Notes: a model not told the origin generated them from the sequence alone. Shown: positions 31,084-40,767, numbered from the stretch's first letter. The stretch is 64,000 bases of DNA from Brevibacillus fluminis (GCF_003710825.1 NZ_RHHQ01000014.1:1-64000); one strand, 5' to 3'. Program-made: numbers and translations.

Positions 31084-34038
31084 ATGAGTGATTCGACGAT
31101 AGGGCCAGAGCTATGTCAAACAGCAGACGAATCGCCCGGAGAATTTTATCAATTGATAAAATATGTTCAAGGCCTACTGTACAAAGCAAAGCGTCGCGAG
31201 GACGGTCATTTTGTCATCACGGTCATTGAAGGACAGCTAATGGGGCATCTCACGACGTATTATCCACATATTATCGGTAAAACCTTGTACGAGCTGTTTC
31301 CCCAAAAGGCTGCTGAACTGGAGAAGCTGTTTTTGGAGGCGGCATGCGGGAAATCCGTTCAATTCGAATGGACTCTTGGAAACAGAGTATTTTGTAACAC
31401 GCTGTCAGCGATTCATGGAAATCGTCAGGAAACGGAAGTCATCGGCTCCGTCATTGAGATTTCCGAACTGAAGCAGATGCAAAACGAACGCATAAATCTG
31501 ATTGAAGATTTTAAAAAAACGTTACAAATATTGCCGAATGCGGTGTTTAAGAGCTATCGGTCCGCGGAGGGCAAATTTTATTTAACACTGAACGAGGGTG
31601 CGCTGGCGGTAGAGTCGAACTTGACGACTGAACAAGTGATCGGCAAAAGCATCGATGAATTGTTCGATCCGGCTAACGCAGCCATTATCAATCGCTCCTA
31701 TGAACGCGCGTTTGCGGGGGAGACGGTGGAATTTTTAACAGAAAAGAACGGGCGTTACTTTCATAACTTCGTCATGCCGGTATTTGAGACAGGGGAGAAT
31801 GGGACACAACCTCCCGTCGTAAAAGAGTTGGTCGGGTTTCATTCGGAAGTAACGGAGAAAAAGCGCACCGAGGAGAAATTCCAGGAGATTGTCAGGGCGG
31901 TATCTTCGCATACGGGAGATGCGTATTTTCGATCGCTCGTCGAACAGCTGGCACATATCATGAAGGTTGAAAGTGTCATTTTGGGGAGGACAAGCCCGGG
32001 GCAGCCTGATGTGATCCAAACGGTTGAAGTGTATTCAAGCGGAGACTTCCGCGAGAATTTTACGTATAAGCTATCTGATTTGCTCGATGATGACCAAATG
32101 ATTGCAAACGGGATCATCGAGGGGATGGACCTTTCCTCGAATATGTTCGAGGGAACGCCGCTTGAAAGCAGGGAAACGGGCTGGTACATGGCATTTCCGT
32201 TGCTGCAAATAGACCAACACCTCGTAGGCATGCTGCTGATCGTCAACTCACAGCAGCCTGATCTCCTCACCATGCAGATCATCCGAAGCATTGGTAAGGT
32301 GTTTGTCAGTCGGACGATAGCAGAGCTGGAGCGCAAACAGGCCGAGGAAGAGCTCGTTGTGACCAATACGCTGCTGAAAGCCACACAGGAGTCGCTGCTG
32401 GATGGAATTCTCATCGTTAATACCGACCGTAAGATCATCGGGCACAACAGACGATTCGCTGAGATGTGGCAGCTGCCGGACGAACTTTTGAGCGGCCGGG
32501 AAGAGCCCGAGGCACTGCGGTTCGTGCTGGACATTGTCGAGCATGGCGAACTGTTTTACCAGTGGGTGGAGCGCGTGTATGCTGACCCTGAAAGGGTGGC
32601 ACGAGATGAGGTGCTACTGAAAAACGGGCGCGTGATCGACATGTATACCCAGCCTGCGGTAGCAAAGGACGGCGTCCCGTTTGCGCGGATCTGGTATTTT
32701 CGTGATATTACTGAACAGAAGCGGAATGAGGAGCAGATCAAGCACCAGGCTTATTTTGATGCGCTAACCGGCTTACCCAATCGGATGCTTTTCCACGATC
32801 GTCTCAGCCAGGCGATTTCGCAAGCGAACCGGTATGGCGAAAAACTGGCCGTCTTGTTTTTGAATTTGGACCGATTCAAGATCATCAACGAAACGCTGAG
32901 CCATTTTATCGGGGATGCTTTGCTGAAGGAAGTGTCGCAGCGGCTGGCTACCTGTTTGCATGCGGGGGATACGCTCAGTAGGCTGGGGAGTGACGAATTC
33001 AAAATCATCTTGCCTGAAATCAGCCAGGGTGAGGATGCTGCAAAGGTGGCGCAGCAGATTCTTGACGGCCTCTCGCAGCCGTTCGTTCTCGAAGATCACG
33101 ACTTGCACATCACAGCGAGCATCGGGATCAGTCTGTTTCCCGATGATGGAGCGGATAATAAATCGTTAGTATTCAATGCCAATGCGGCGATGAACCGGGC
33201 CAAGGCAAACGGTGGCAACCAGTACCGCCTGTATTCCCCCGCACTGATCTCAACCGCGTTGGAAAAGCTTTCGCTCGAAAGTGAGCTACGCAAAGCGGTG
33301 GAGCGTCGAGAACTGGTGCTGCATTACCAGCCGCGGATCAACCTCGCCACCAACAAAGTCATCGGGATGGAAGCGCTGGTTCGCTGGCAGCATCCGCAAA
33401 AAGGGAGAATCTCTCCGGCAGCGTTTATCCCGATCGCCGAGGAAACCGATCTGATCGTCCATATCGACCGCTATGTGCTCAGAACCGCGTGCAGACAGGC
33501 AAAAGCATGGCAGGATGCAGGCTTTCCTCCGCTGCGCGTAGCGGTGAATATTTCCGCTCGGCATTTTCAGCGGAGCAATCTGATTGAAACGGTTGCGTCG
33601 ATTTTGGAGGAAACCGGACTCAGCGGGCAGTATTTGGAGCTAGAAATCACGGAAGGCACGACGATGTCGGATGCCGAAACCGCCATTTCACTTATTCGCC
33701 AATTGAAAACGTTGGGCATACATATCGCCATCGATGATTTTGGCACAGGCTATTCATCCTTAAGTTATTTGAAGAAATTCCCGATCGATACGCTAAAGAT
33801 TGACCAGTCGTTCATTCGCGACATTTCGGTCGATTGGGATCATGCATCGATCGTATCCTATATCATCGCGCTAGGTCACAGCTTGCAGCTGAATGTCATC
33901 GCGGAAGGGGTAGAGACGGAGGAGCAACGCGCCTTTTTGCAGGCCAGTCAATGCAATGAAATGCAAGGCTACCTGTTCAGTCCACCTGTTCCGCCGGAGG
34001 AATTCGAGCGTCTGCTCAGAAGTGATCAGCAGAAATAG
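31084..34038 (+). CDS. PAS-GAF-PAS-GGDEF-EAL cyclic-di-GMP protein
   Basis: The 984-residue soluble sensor has two PAS-like repeats (about 10-135 and 145-270), a GAF region (about 280-420) and a third PAS (about 430-550). GGDEF covers about 555-715 and EAL about 730-980. The diguanylate cyclase signature reads G-S-D-E-F (635-639), so the second Gly is replaced. The EAL domain retains E763-A-L, the N-I-S, E-I-T-E and D884-D885-F-G-T-G-Y-S-S motifs and E-G-V-E-T, so it should be an active phosphodiesterase. The protein most likely lowers cyclic-di-GMP, with the GGDEF part as a GTP sensor. GGGAGGT precedes the ATG. Confidence 0.9.
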   Translation: MSDSTIGPELCQTADESPGEFYQLIKYVQGLLYKAKRREDGHFVITVIEGQLMGHLTTYYPHIIGKTLYELFPQKAAELEKLFLEAACGKSVQFEWTLGNRVFCNTLSAIHGNRQETEVIGSVIEISELKQMQNERINLIEDFKKTLQILPNAVFKSYRSAEGKFYLTLNEGALAVESNLTTEQVIGKSIDELFDPANAAIINRSYERAFAGETVEFLTEKNGRYFHNFVMPVFETGENGTQPPVVKELVGFHSEVTEKKRTEEKFQEIVRAVSSHTGDAYFRSLVEQLAHIMKVESVILGRTSPGQPDVIQTVEVYSSGDFRENFTYKLSDLLDDDQMIANGIIEGMDLSSNMFEGTPLESRETGWYMAFPLLQIDQHLVGMLLIVNSQQPDLLTMQIIRSIGKVFVSRTIAELERKQAEEELVVTNTLLKATQESLLDGILIVNTDRKIIGHNRRFAEMWQLPDELLSGREEPEALRFVLDIVEHGELFYQWVERVYADPERVARDEVLLKNGRVIDMYTQPAVAKDGVPFARIWYFRDITEQKRNEEQIKHQAYFDALTGLPNRMLFHDRLSQAISQANRYGEKLAVLFLNLDRFKIINETLSHFIGDALLKEVSQRLATCLHAGDTLSRLGSDEFKIILPEISQGEDAAKVAQQILDGLSQPFVLEDHDLHITASIGISLFPDDGADNKSLVFNANAAMNRAKANGGNQYRLYSPALISTALEKLSLESELRKAVERRELVLHYQPRINLATNKVIGMEALVRWQHPQKGRISPAAFIPIAEETDLIVHIDRYVLRTACRQAKAWQDAGFPPLRVAVNISARHFQRSNLIETVASILEETGLSGQYLELEITEGTTMSDAETAISLIRQLKTLGIHIAIDDFGTGYSSLSYLKKFPIDTLKIDQSFIRDISVDWDHASIVSYIIALGHSLQLNVIAEGVETEEQRAFLQASQCNEMQGYLFSPPVPPEEFERLLRSDQQK

Positions 34039-34072
34039 AAAAAAGACCAGTCATGCTTGACTGGTCTTTTGT
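34039..34072. terminator. Bidirectional terminator
   Basis: A perfect stem AAAAGACCAGTC/GACTGGTCTTTT has a 6-nt loop, between convergent genes. Confidence 0.92.
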
Positions 34073-34077
34073 ATTCA

Positions 34078-35142
34078 CTAGCCCAAATGCTTTTTGTACA
34101 TCCACAGAACGCCGCTCTTCATTACGCGCGGCATTTGGCCGACGAGGGACAGCTTGCCCATCATGCCGAAGCCTTCTTTTTTCCCGAGGGAGCCGAGAGT
34201 TCCCTTGAGCTTGATTTTTGGCAATGCTGGAATCGCGATGCCTTTCATTTCTGCTTTAAGGGCGACAGCGATCTGTTCACCCTGACCTTCCGCCAGCTGG
34301 GCGCTCGGCGCATAAGGGAGGCTCGCACAGTCACCGACAATATAGACGTTGCTGTATTCAGGAAGCTGGTTGTATTGATTCACAACAGCGCGGCCGCTGC
34401 CATCCTGTTCGACAGGAAGCTCGCGGACAATGCGGTTTGCCTGAATGCCGGCTGTCCACACAATAGCGTCGCTTGTGAGCGGCTGATTGTGATTGTAGAC
34501 AACGCCTTTTTCCACGCGATCGACTTGCGCATGGGAAATCAATTGTACTTCATGCTCCACAAACCATTGGGAAGCGTATTGCTGGAGCTTTTTCGGGAAT
34601 GGGCTGAGAATGCTTTCCCCGCGGTCGAGAATGCGAATATTTAAATCAGGACGGCTTTCGCGCAGCTCGGAAGCGATCTCTACGCCGCTCAAGCCGCCGC
34701 CGACAACCGTTACTTGTCCGTACGGATTCACGTTGTTGATGGCCGCATACGTGCAGCGCGTTGCGTTCATGGTTTGAATGGAATGGGTAAAATCTTCAGC
34801 GCCAGGAATGTTATGGTAACGGTCCTCACAGCCTAAGCCGATTACGAGCCAGTTGTAATCCAGTGTATCGCCGTTGGAAAACTGTACAACCTGCTGTTCC
34901 AAGTCAACCTTCGTTACTTCACCGAACTTGGTGGTAAGACGGGAATCGGTTGGAAATGCTACTCGTACATTATGCTCAGGCTCGGTTCCGGCAGCCAAAG
35001 CATAATACTCGGTTTTGAGACCATGAAAGGGCATGCGGTCTACCAATGTGATAAAAACATCGTCCGGTAGTTCTGGGGTAAGCATGCGTTCTACAATCCG
35101 TAGACCCCCGTAACCTCCGCCAAGGATAACGAGACGTTTCAT
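34078..35142 (-). CDS. yutJ: Type II NADH dehydrogenase-like protein (YutJ)
   Basis: The 354-residue flavoprotein of the NDH-2 family starts V-I-L-G-G-G-Y-G-G-L for FAD. A second dinucleotide fold has V-V-G-G-G-L-S-G-V-E, and W-T-A-G and V-G-D-C-A-S are FAD-site motifs. It would oxidise NADH and pass electrons to menaquinone without proton pumping. Chosen start 35142; an AAAGGA site lies about 12 nt upstream. It belongs to the yutJ branch, distinct from the Ndh at 44573. Confidence 0.87.
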   Translation of the reverse strand: MKRLVILGGGYGGLRIVERMLTPELPDDVFITLVDRMPFHGLKTEYYALAAGTEPEHNVRVAFPTDSRLTTKFGEVTKVDLEQQVVQFSNGDTLDYNWLVIGLGCEDRYHNIPGAEDFTHSIQTMNATRCTYAAINNVNPYGQVTVVGGGLSGVEIASELRESRPDLNIRILDRGESILSPFPKKLQQYASQWFVEHEVQLISHAQVDRVEKGVVYNHNQPLTSDAIVWTAGIQANRIVRELPVEQDGSGRAVVNQYNQLPEYSNVYIVGDCASLPYAPSAQLAEGQGEQIAVALKAEMKGIAIPALPKIKLKGTLGSLGKKEGFGMMGKLSLVGQMPRVMKSGVLWMYKKHLG

Positions 35143-35342
35143 AGGAAGTATGGTCCTTTCTGTTTCTCCAATGTATTTGTTCATTTTGTTCTATCCAATC
35201 TATTTTTAGACGGATTTGTGCAAAAAAGCAAGCAGAATCTTTTTTCCCACATCTTCCACGCTGGCTTTTTCACTCATTCGCGGTACAATAGAAAGGTGAA
35301 AGGCAACTTTCGTTCGGATTTGGGAAAGACAGGTGATAATCG

Positions 35343-35600
35343 ATGAGACCGATCGTTGAATTTTGTTCCAGCAACGTATCCTCTTACACCAAACAGGTGT
35401 TTCAAATATTGGAAGAAGACACTGAGCTGGACGCCGTGGAATACGGCTGCCTTGGTCATTGCGGCGAGTGCTACATGGAGCCGTTCGCCCTTGTGGATGG
35501 CGAATTCGTCTCAGCACCAACGCCGGATGAACTGCTGGTTAAAATCAAGGAAAAGCTGCGTGAATCCAAGGAAGCGCTGGAAAAGGACTTTCCCTTTTAA
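35343..35600 (+). CDS. yuzB: YuzB, DUF1450 small protein
   Basis: The 85-residue protein has C8 in E-F-C-S-S-N and a compact Y-G-C-L-G-H-C-G-E-C motif, which is characteristic of YuzB. It is predicted to bind metal or undergo thiol chemistry; the function is not known. Conserved next to the NDH and IscA-like genes in Bacillales. Confidence 0.85.
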   Translation: MRPIVEFCSSNVSSYTKQVFQILEEDTELDAVEYGCLGHCGECYMEPFALVDGEFVSAPTPDELLVKIKEKLRESKEALEKDFPF

Positions 35601-35618
35601 AGGTGAAAGTCCTTTTCC
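35579..35618. terminator. 14-bp perfect hairpin at the end of yuzB
   Basis: GGAAAAGGACTTTC pairs with GAAAGTCCTTTTCC. The left arm encodes the last residues of YuzB and the loop includes the stop codon. It separates yuzB from the convergent mqnE. A clear external T run is absent. Confidence 0.65.
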
Positions 35619-35657
35619 ATGTCTCTTTACGATCAGGGCTAAGGTGTCGAGATATGT

Positions 35658-36761
35658 TTAGTATTCCTTGATTACGTTGTAGAATGTATCGCGCTCCAGC
35701 GCTTTTTTGCCAGCGCCTTGAATCAGCCAGACGAGATCGTCGACGGTCAGGCCAGCTTGAGTGAGAGCACCGGCAGCATGGCTGATCCGCTCTTCCACCA
35801 ATGTGCCGTGAACGTCGGATGCGCCCATGGTCAGCGAAATTTGCGTCAGCTGTGTGCCGATGTTGATGAAATATGCTTTCATGTGCTGTACATTGTCCAG
35901 CATGAGACGGCTGATCGCCATCGTTTTCAAGTCATCGAACGCGGATGTGCGACGCTTGATGCCGGCAGAAGCTTTCATCGGTTGTACGGCAAGCGGGATG
36001 AAGACCATATAGCCGCCTGTCTGATCTTGCAGCTCACGCACGCGAAGCATATGGATCACGCGCTCTTCCAACGTTTCGATAGAGCCGTACAGCATGGTAG
36101 CATGGGTTTTCAGGCCCAGCTCATGTGCGGTTTGGTGAGCACGAAGCCAGTCGTCGGTGCTCGCTTTTTCCGGGCTCATTTTTTCGCGGTAGCGTTCAGT
36201 CAAAATTTCCGCACCGCCGCCAGGCATCGTATCGAGGCCCGCTTTGATTAGCTCTTGGATAACTTCGTGGAAGCTGATGCCGGCAATGCGTGAGAAGAAC
36301 TCGATCTCTGCGCCGGTGTATGCTTTGATAGCGACATTTGGGTATGCTTTTTTCAGCGTGCGAATCGTATCCAGATAGTAATCGAACTTCTGGTGCTGGT
36401 TGTGGCCGCCGACGATATGGAATTCGCGAATGCCTGGATAGAAGCGGGCTTCAACATAGTGAAGCAGCTCATCCATGCTCATGGTGTACGCGCCTTCTTC
36501 GTCGATGTCACGGCGGAACGCACAGAAACGACAGTTCGCTTCGCAAACGTTCGTCGGGTTGATGTACATGTTTTGAACAAAGTACACATTGTCCCCGTTC
36601 TTTTGCTGATTGACATAATTGGCCAGCTGACCGATCGTCAAAAGGTCGTTGGATTGGAACAAGGCGACGCCATCTTCTTTCGTCAGCCGTTCCCCATGCA
36701 GCACTTTTTCACGAATAGCTGCCAGTGATTTGTCCTGAGGTTGGAGTTCGAGGATATTCAA
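35658..36761 (-). CDS. mqnE: Aminofutalosine synthase
   Basis: The 367-residue radical-SAM enzyme has cluster motif C-E-A-N-C-R-F-C (C-X3-C-X2-C) and family segments G-G-H-N-Q-H and M-P-G-G-G-A-E-I. MqnE joins 3-[(1-carboxyvinyl)oxy]benzoate with SAM-derived adenosyl to give aminofutalosine, the second step of the futalosine route to menaquinone. Other mqn genes are outside the window. The product supplies the quinone used by the two NDH-2 proteins encoded here. Start ATG 36761 with GGAGGA upstream. Confidence 0.92.
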   Translation of the reverse strand: MNILELQPQDKSLAAIREKVLHGERLTKEDGVALFQSNDLLTIGQLANYVNQQKNGDNVYFVQNMYINPTNVCEANCRFCAFRRDIDEEGAYTMSMDELLHYVEARFYPGIREFHIVGGHNQHQKFDYYLDTIRTLKKAYPNVAIKAYTGAEIEFFSRIAGISFHEVIQELIKAGLDTMPGGGAEILTERYREKMSPEKASTDDWLRAHQTAHELGLKTHATMLYGSIETLEERVIHMLRVRELQDQTGGYMVFIPLAVQPMKASAGIKRRTSAFDDLKTMAISRLMLDNVQHMKAYFINIGTQLTQISLTMGASDVHGTLVEERISHAAGALTQAGLTVDDLVWLIQGAGKKALERDTFYNVIKEY

Positions 36762-37149
36762 GACAAGTTCCTCCTTTCGTATGCGGGCTCATTCAGACTC
36801 GAATGAAAGCTCCGTTCTTTCGGGCAAAACAGAAACATCAAAACGCATCAAATACACCTGTCTTGTTTCTGCCATTTACGCAGTCAATTCAGGTGGTTAC
36901 AATAAAGAAAAGTAGAAAATCGAAGCATATGCGCTTTCCTATGAAAGAGACTGACCTTATTATAAAGCTGTTTAAGAAACGGAACAATCATAAACTAGAG
37001 GAAATAGGAGATGAATTGGTAAAAATTTACAAAAGACGCCAATTCTTTATTCTTTTTCTATATATGTTTGGTAATTTATGTTTGAAAATGACAGTAAATT
37101 CCTGTAGAATAAAGGCAAGTAAACTTCATATCAAAGGTAGGAGGAGATT
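36762..37149. other. Intergenic region before the Spo0E-like gene
   Basis: It is AT-rich towards its 3' end. No gene is supported; an open frame over 36930-37153 has no ribosome site and overlaps the promoter. The promoter TTGAAA (37082) - 17 bp - TAGAAT (37105) lies 40 nt before the next gene. Confidence 0.5.
37082..37110 (+). promoter_or_regulatory. Promoter of the Spo0E-like gene
   Basis: TTGAAA and TAGAAT are separated by 17 bp and followed by a good ribosome site and start. Confidence 0.6.
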
Positions 37150-37377
37150 ATGATGCGGGAAAAGTTGCTCGAAAAAATCGAACTCCTTCGACAGCAAATG
37201 GTTAAATTGGGTTTGGAATGTGGATTGGATCATCCGGACGTACTGGAATGCAGTAAGCAGATCGATCGACTTCACAATGAATTACTCCAGATGGATCATG
37301 GCTCGTCTAAGGGGAAAGCATTGAATACGAAGCCTTACCGTTTTTATATATTGGAGTCCAAGATGAACTTTGCTTAA
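37150..37377 (+). CDS. Spo0E-like aspartyl-phosphate phosphatase
   Basis: The 75-residue protein is predicted to be a helical hairpin. The second helix carries the Spo0E family motif in the form C-S-K-Q-I-D-R-L-H-N-E-L-L (consensus S-Q-E-L-D). Spo0E-type proteins dephosphorylate Spo0A-P and delay sporulation. The S-Q-E-L-D core is partly altered (S-K-Q-I-D) while the Asp is kept, so activity is likely but not certain. AGGAGGAG upstream; ATG 37150 or 37153. Confidence 0.8.
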   Translation: MMREKLLEKIELLRQQMVKLGLECGLDHPDVLECSKQIDRLHNELLQMDHGSSKGKALNTKPYRFYILESKMNFA

Positions 37378-37489
37378 AAGGTAGCCTACCGTATTTCGAT
37401 GTGAAGCAAATAGCCAATCATGACGAATAAATACATCCGATTGCCCATAGGGTCGATCGGTTTTTTTGTACATAAAGGAGGCGCTACTT

Positions 37490-37828
37490 TTGAAAATCAG
37501 CAAGGAAAACGCAGAGCACTATATATGGGGGGAGCGTTGCGACGGCTGGCATCTGGTGAAAAACGGGGCGCTCAGCGTCATTCATGAGCGTATGCCTGCA
37601 GACACCCAGGAGGTGCGGCATTACCATGAGCAGGCGCAGCAGTTTTTCTTTGTCCTATCGGGTGTCGCCACGCTCGAGGTTGATGGGGAAGTCGTGACCA
37701 TCGAACCGCATCAAGGGGTGGAGGTACCCCCGCATGTTCCACACCAGATGATGAACAGGAGTGGGGCTGAAATCGAGTTTTTAGTCATTTCACAGCCAAC
37801 CAGCCGGGGTGACCGGATCAATGCCTAA
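37490..37828 (+). CDS. Small cupin protein
   Basis: The 112-residue single-domain cupin has motif 1 with H-Y-H-E-Q-A-Q-Q-F-F-F-V-L-S-G and motif 2 around P-P-H-V-P-H-Q, giving three His and one Glu as metal ligands. Function unknown; such proteins often act on sugars or small phenolics. The TTG at 37490 is chosen for GGAGG 8 nt upstream. Confidence 0.82.
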   Translation: MKISKENAEHYIWGERCDGWHLVKNGALSVIHERMPADTQEVRHYHEQAQQFFFVLSGVATLEVDGEVVTIEPHQGVEVPPHVPHQMMNRSGAEIEFLVISQPTSRGDRINA

Positions 37829-37933
37829 ACTTGTTGAACATAACACTATCTGGATAGTGGGAACCTTGTTGGCTGATGATTTTCTTAGTATACTAAAGGG
37901 GAGAAAGTATGCTTCACAAGGGAGGGAATTAGC

Positions 37934-38293
37934 ATGATCACATTGACAGAACAAGCTGGCTCAAAAGTGAAGGAACTGTTGGCGGCGGAAAACAATCCGA
38001 ATATCTTCCTGCGTGTTGGGGTACGACCAGGCGGATGCAGCGGCTTCTCCTACGGCATGGGCTTCGACGAAGACGTTCGCGAGGGTGACCATACGTTGGA
38101 GCAGTTCGGCATTAAAGTGGTTGTAGATGCGGACAGCTATCAATATATTAATGGACTCGAAATCGACTACAAGGAATCGATGATGGGTGGCGGCTTCACC
38201 ATGACCAACCCAAATGCGATCGCAAGTTGCGGCTGTGGCTCCTCCTTCCGTACAGCGAAGGATGAAGGCAAAGCTGAGAAATGCGACGACTAA
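37934..38293 (+). CDS. yutM: A-type Fe-S carrier YutM
   Basis: The 119-residue IscA/ErpA-like protein has three conserved cysteines, one in G-G-C-S-G and two in S-C-G-C-G-S-S-F. It transfers clusters to apoproteins. A short acidic tail ends in C-D-D. Conserved as yutM near yuzB and yumC. AAGGGAGG upstream of the ATG. Confidence 0.93.
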   Translation: MITLTEQAGSKVKELLAAENNPNIFLRVGVRPGGCSGFSYGMGFDEDVREGDHTLEQFGIKVVVDADSYQYINGLEIDYKESMMGGGFTMTNPNAIASCGCGSSFRTAKDEGKAEKCDD

Positions 38294-38298
38294 ACGAA

Positions 38299-38346
38299 GA
38301 AAAACCTCGATGGTATTGCGGAATCGCGTGCCATCGAGGTTTTTTG
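38299..38346 (+). terminator. Terminator after yutM
   Basis: AAAAACCTCGATGG pairs with CCATCGAGGTTTTT, then T run. Confidence 0.9.
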
Positions 38347-38357
38347 CTTGTACTAAG

Positions 38358-38402
38358 TGCAACCGCGGCTCCACCAAAAACGTGGCGTAGCCAGGTTTTC
38401 TA
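38358..38402 (-). repeat. Dispersed hairpin repeat, copy 2
   Basis: Same element as at 7905-7951: it starts CAACCGCGGCTCC and ends GCGTAGCCAGGTTTTCTAA, with a different loop. Like copy 1 it lies just beyond a terminator. Confidence 0.65.
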
Positions 38403-38512
38403 AAAAAAAGCGGTTTACAGCATCAACCAAACCGGCGTTACATAGTACAAGGCGGACGAAGAATAAACTAGTCATGAGCCATACGTCACCAGTTTGCTGC
38501 GACATGCTTCCT

Positions 38513-40081
38513 TTACTGCTGGGCGAGCATTTCATGCTGGAGACGCAGCTCCCGCTTGAGGATTTTGCCGCTCGGGTTGCGGGGGAGATTATCCGCGATC
38601 ACGATGAATTTCGGCGCTTTAAACGATGACAACCGCTCCCGGCAAAATGCCAAAATTTCGTCCGCAGTCAGGCTTTCTCCCGCTTTCGGAACAACAACGC
38701 CGGTAACCGCCTCGATCCAGTACGGATGGGGAACTCCAATAACTGCGACCTCAGACACTTTGGGGTGCTGGTAAATCAATTCCTCCACTTCCCGGCTGGA
38801 TACATTTTCTCCGCCCGATTTAATCATATCCTTTTTCCGGTCCACCACCGTAATATAGCCTTCCTCGTCCATAATCCCTAAATCGCCGCTATGGAACCAC
38901 CCGTTATGAAAAGCGGCTGATGTTTTCTCGGGATCTCGAAAATAGCCGAGCATCGCATGGCTGGTCCGATGTACAATCTCGCCGATCGATCCGCGAGGGA
39001 CTTCATTCCCTTCGTCATCGACGATGATGGTTTCGACGTTGAGCGACGGCTTGCCGGCGGAACCTGGTTTCCGTAGCTGATCATCCGGCTTGAGCACGGT
39101 GGCCAGTGGGGCTACCTCGGTCTGTCCGTAAAAATTCCAAAATTGCGCATCTGGTAAGCGCTTCCGTAATTCTTTTAACACCTCTACAGGCATGATCGCT
39201 GCGCCATAATAGCATTTTTTTAGTGAAGTGAGATTGCGGGCTGCGAATTCAGGCGAGCGCAAAAGCGCAATCCAGACGGTGGGCGGGCAGAACAGCTGTG
39301 TTGCCTTGTGCGTCTCGACCGTTTCGAGCAACAGGTCAGGCGTGGCTTGCTCCAAAATGATGCCGCTCGCCCCCAGATACACGTATGGGCCGAGAAAGCA
39401 ATGCAGCTGTGCACTGTGGAATAGAGGCAAGGCGTGAATGGCGATGTCGTCTTCAGCCATGCTCCCGTCTATAATGGTGCTCACGTATTCGGAGATTAGG
39501 TTTTTATGGGTCAGCATAACACCTTTTGGTTTAGATTCCGTCCCGCTCGTATACAAAATATGAGCGATGTCATCATCCTGCAGATCCACGTCCGGCTCAT
39601 TTGCGCTTGCTTGCTCAATCAGCTCGCGGAACTGGTGCCAGCCGTCCTTTGGGGCGGATGGTTTGGAGATGATCGCTTTTAGTACGATGCCGCACCCTGC
39701 CTGCTCGATGGCGTCATCCGCCAATGAGATGAACTCGGGGGAGGCGAAGCAGGCGCTCACCTCGGCATGGCCAAAAATAAAGGCGATATCGTCCTTGTTC
39801 AGCATGAAATTGATCGGGACGAGAATGACGCCGGCTTTTGCTAGCGCAAAATTAAGGATGGCAAAGTCTAGGGAGTTGCGAGACAGCACCGCGGCGCGGT
39901 CGCCTTTTTGCAGCCCGGAAGCGCGTACCGCATTTGCCGTGCGATTGACGATCTCGTCCAGCTGCGCATATGTAAAGCTCTCCTCGGCGAATTGCAGCGC
40001 CATTTTGGTCGGGAACCGCCTTTTGCTCCGGCGCAGCAGATCGCCTAACGTATTTCTTCTGACACGTTGAATCTCGCTCAT
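38513..40081 (-). CDS. Acyl-CoA synthetase (AMP-forming)
   Basis: The 522-residue ANL-superfamily enzyme has P-loop Y-T-S-G-T-E-S-K-P-K-G, Y-G-Q-T-E, H-S-G-D-L-G, the hinge V-D-R-K-K-D-M-I-K and catalytic lysine in P-S-G-K-I-L-K. It activates a carboxylic acid with ATP and CoA; medium/long-chain fatty acid is the default guess, but an aryl acid is possible. Transcribed alone, with no fatty-acid genes nearby. Start ATG 40081; AGGGGTAG upstream. Confidence 0.9.
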   Translation of the reverse strand: MSEIQRVRRNTLGDLLRRSKRRFPTKMALQFAEESFTYAQLDEIVNRTANAVRASGLQKGDRAAVLSRNSLDFAILNFALAKAGVILVPINFMLNKDDIAFIFGHAEVSACFASPEFISLADDAIEQAGCGIVLKAIISKPSAPKDGWHQFRELIEQASANEPDVDLQDDDIAHILYTSGTESKPKGVMLTHKNLISEYVSTIIDGSMAEDDIAIHALPLFHSAQLHCFLGPYVYLGASGIILEQATPDLLLETVETHKATQLFCPPTVWIALLRSPEFAARNLTSLKKCYYGAAIMPVEVLKELRKRLPDAQFWNFYGQTEVAPLATVLKPDDQLRKPGSAGKPSLNVETIIVDDEGNEVPRGSIGEIVHRTSHAMLGYFRDPEKTSAAFHNGWFHSGDLGIMDEEGYITVVDRKKDMIKSGGENVSSREVEELIYQHPKVSEVAVIGVPHPYWIEAVTGVVVPKAGESLTADEILAFCRERLSSFKAPKFIVIADNLPRNPSGKILKRELRLQHEMLAQQ

Positions 40082-40212
40082 GAACTACCCCTCCATAACA
40101 AAACAGGTTTGTCCTTTTTCAGTATTATAACTCTTTTCTGAAAACTCACCAAGTAGAGGATTTGCCGCTCCCATAACGGAATGCTAAAACACAGCGAGGA
40201 AAGGAGCATGCC

Positions 40213-40752
40213 ATGAAACGGAAATTTGCCAATCGACCAGACTGGAAACGAATTTACCAAAAAAGGTATGCATCGATGGAAAAACAAGACAGCCAGTTTG
40301 CGGGAATCGTGACGATTTTTGCAATCGACGAGGTGCGTGAGCCGCTCGTCATGGGCTGCTGCAACGTCAGCGTCTGCGTCGCGGATGCTGGCTACGTCTG
40401 GCTGCAGCATTTTCCTGAACATAGTCATTTTACGCTGACGACGATGTTCAATCAGGCAGGGGAGATCGTTCAGCATTATATCGATATTGTCAAGGATCAT
40501 GGGGTGACGAATGAGGGCATCCCCTGGTTTGATGATCTATACCTCGACGTTGTGAAGCTGCCGACGGGCGAGCTAGAAATTATCGACGGTGACGAGCTGG
40601 ATGAAGCGCTGCAGAAGGGCGTCATTACACAAGCCGATCACGATTTGGCGTGGCAGGAAGCCAATCGGATCAAAGGGCTGATTGAACAAGACCAGTTCCC
40701 GCTCTTTTCGCTCTGCGTTCCTCATTATCGGGGGTTATTGGGTAAGGTTTAG
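40213..40752 (+). CDS. DUF402 family protein (Ntdp-like)
   Basis: The 179-residue protein has the DUF402 core: a W-L-Q-H-F-P strand, W-F-D-D-L-Y-L-D-V-V and G-E-L-E-I-I-D-G-D-E-L-D-E-A-L-x-x-G-x-I-T. Relatives hydrolyse nucleoside tri- and diphosphates. The ATG follows AAAGGAG. A reductase gene begins 15 nt downstream, likely the same transcript. Confidence 0.8.
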   Translation: MKRKFANRPDWKRIYQKRYASMEKQDSQFAGIVTIFAIDEVREPLVMGCCNVSVCVADAGYVWLQHFPEHSHFTLTTMFNQAGEIVQHYIDIVKDHGVTNEGIPWFDDLYLDVVKLPTGELEIIDGDELDEALQKGVITQADHDLAWQEANRIKGLIEQDQFPLFSLCVPHYRGLLGKV

Positions 40753-40767
40753 AAACGGGGGAAGACG

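Noticed and set aside
36725..37153. 142-codon plus frame before the Spo0E-like gene
   Set aside because: It starts inside mqnE, has no ribosome site, changes composition along its length and covers the Spo0E promoter.
38353..38535. Short minus frame covering the second hairpin repeat
   Set aside because: The translation continues through the repeat, and a similar peptide fragment (L-E-N-L-A-T-P) appears at the first repeat, so it comes from the repeated DNA rather than from a gene.
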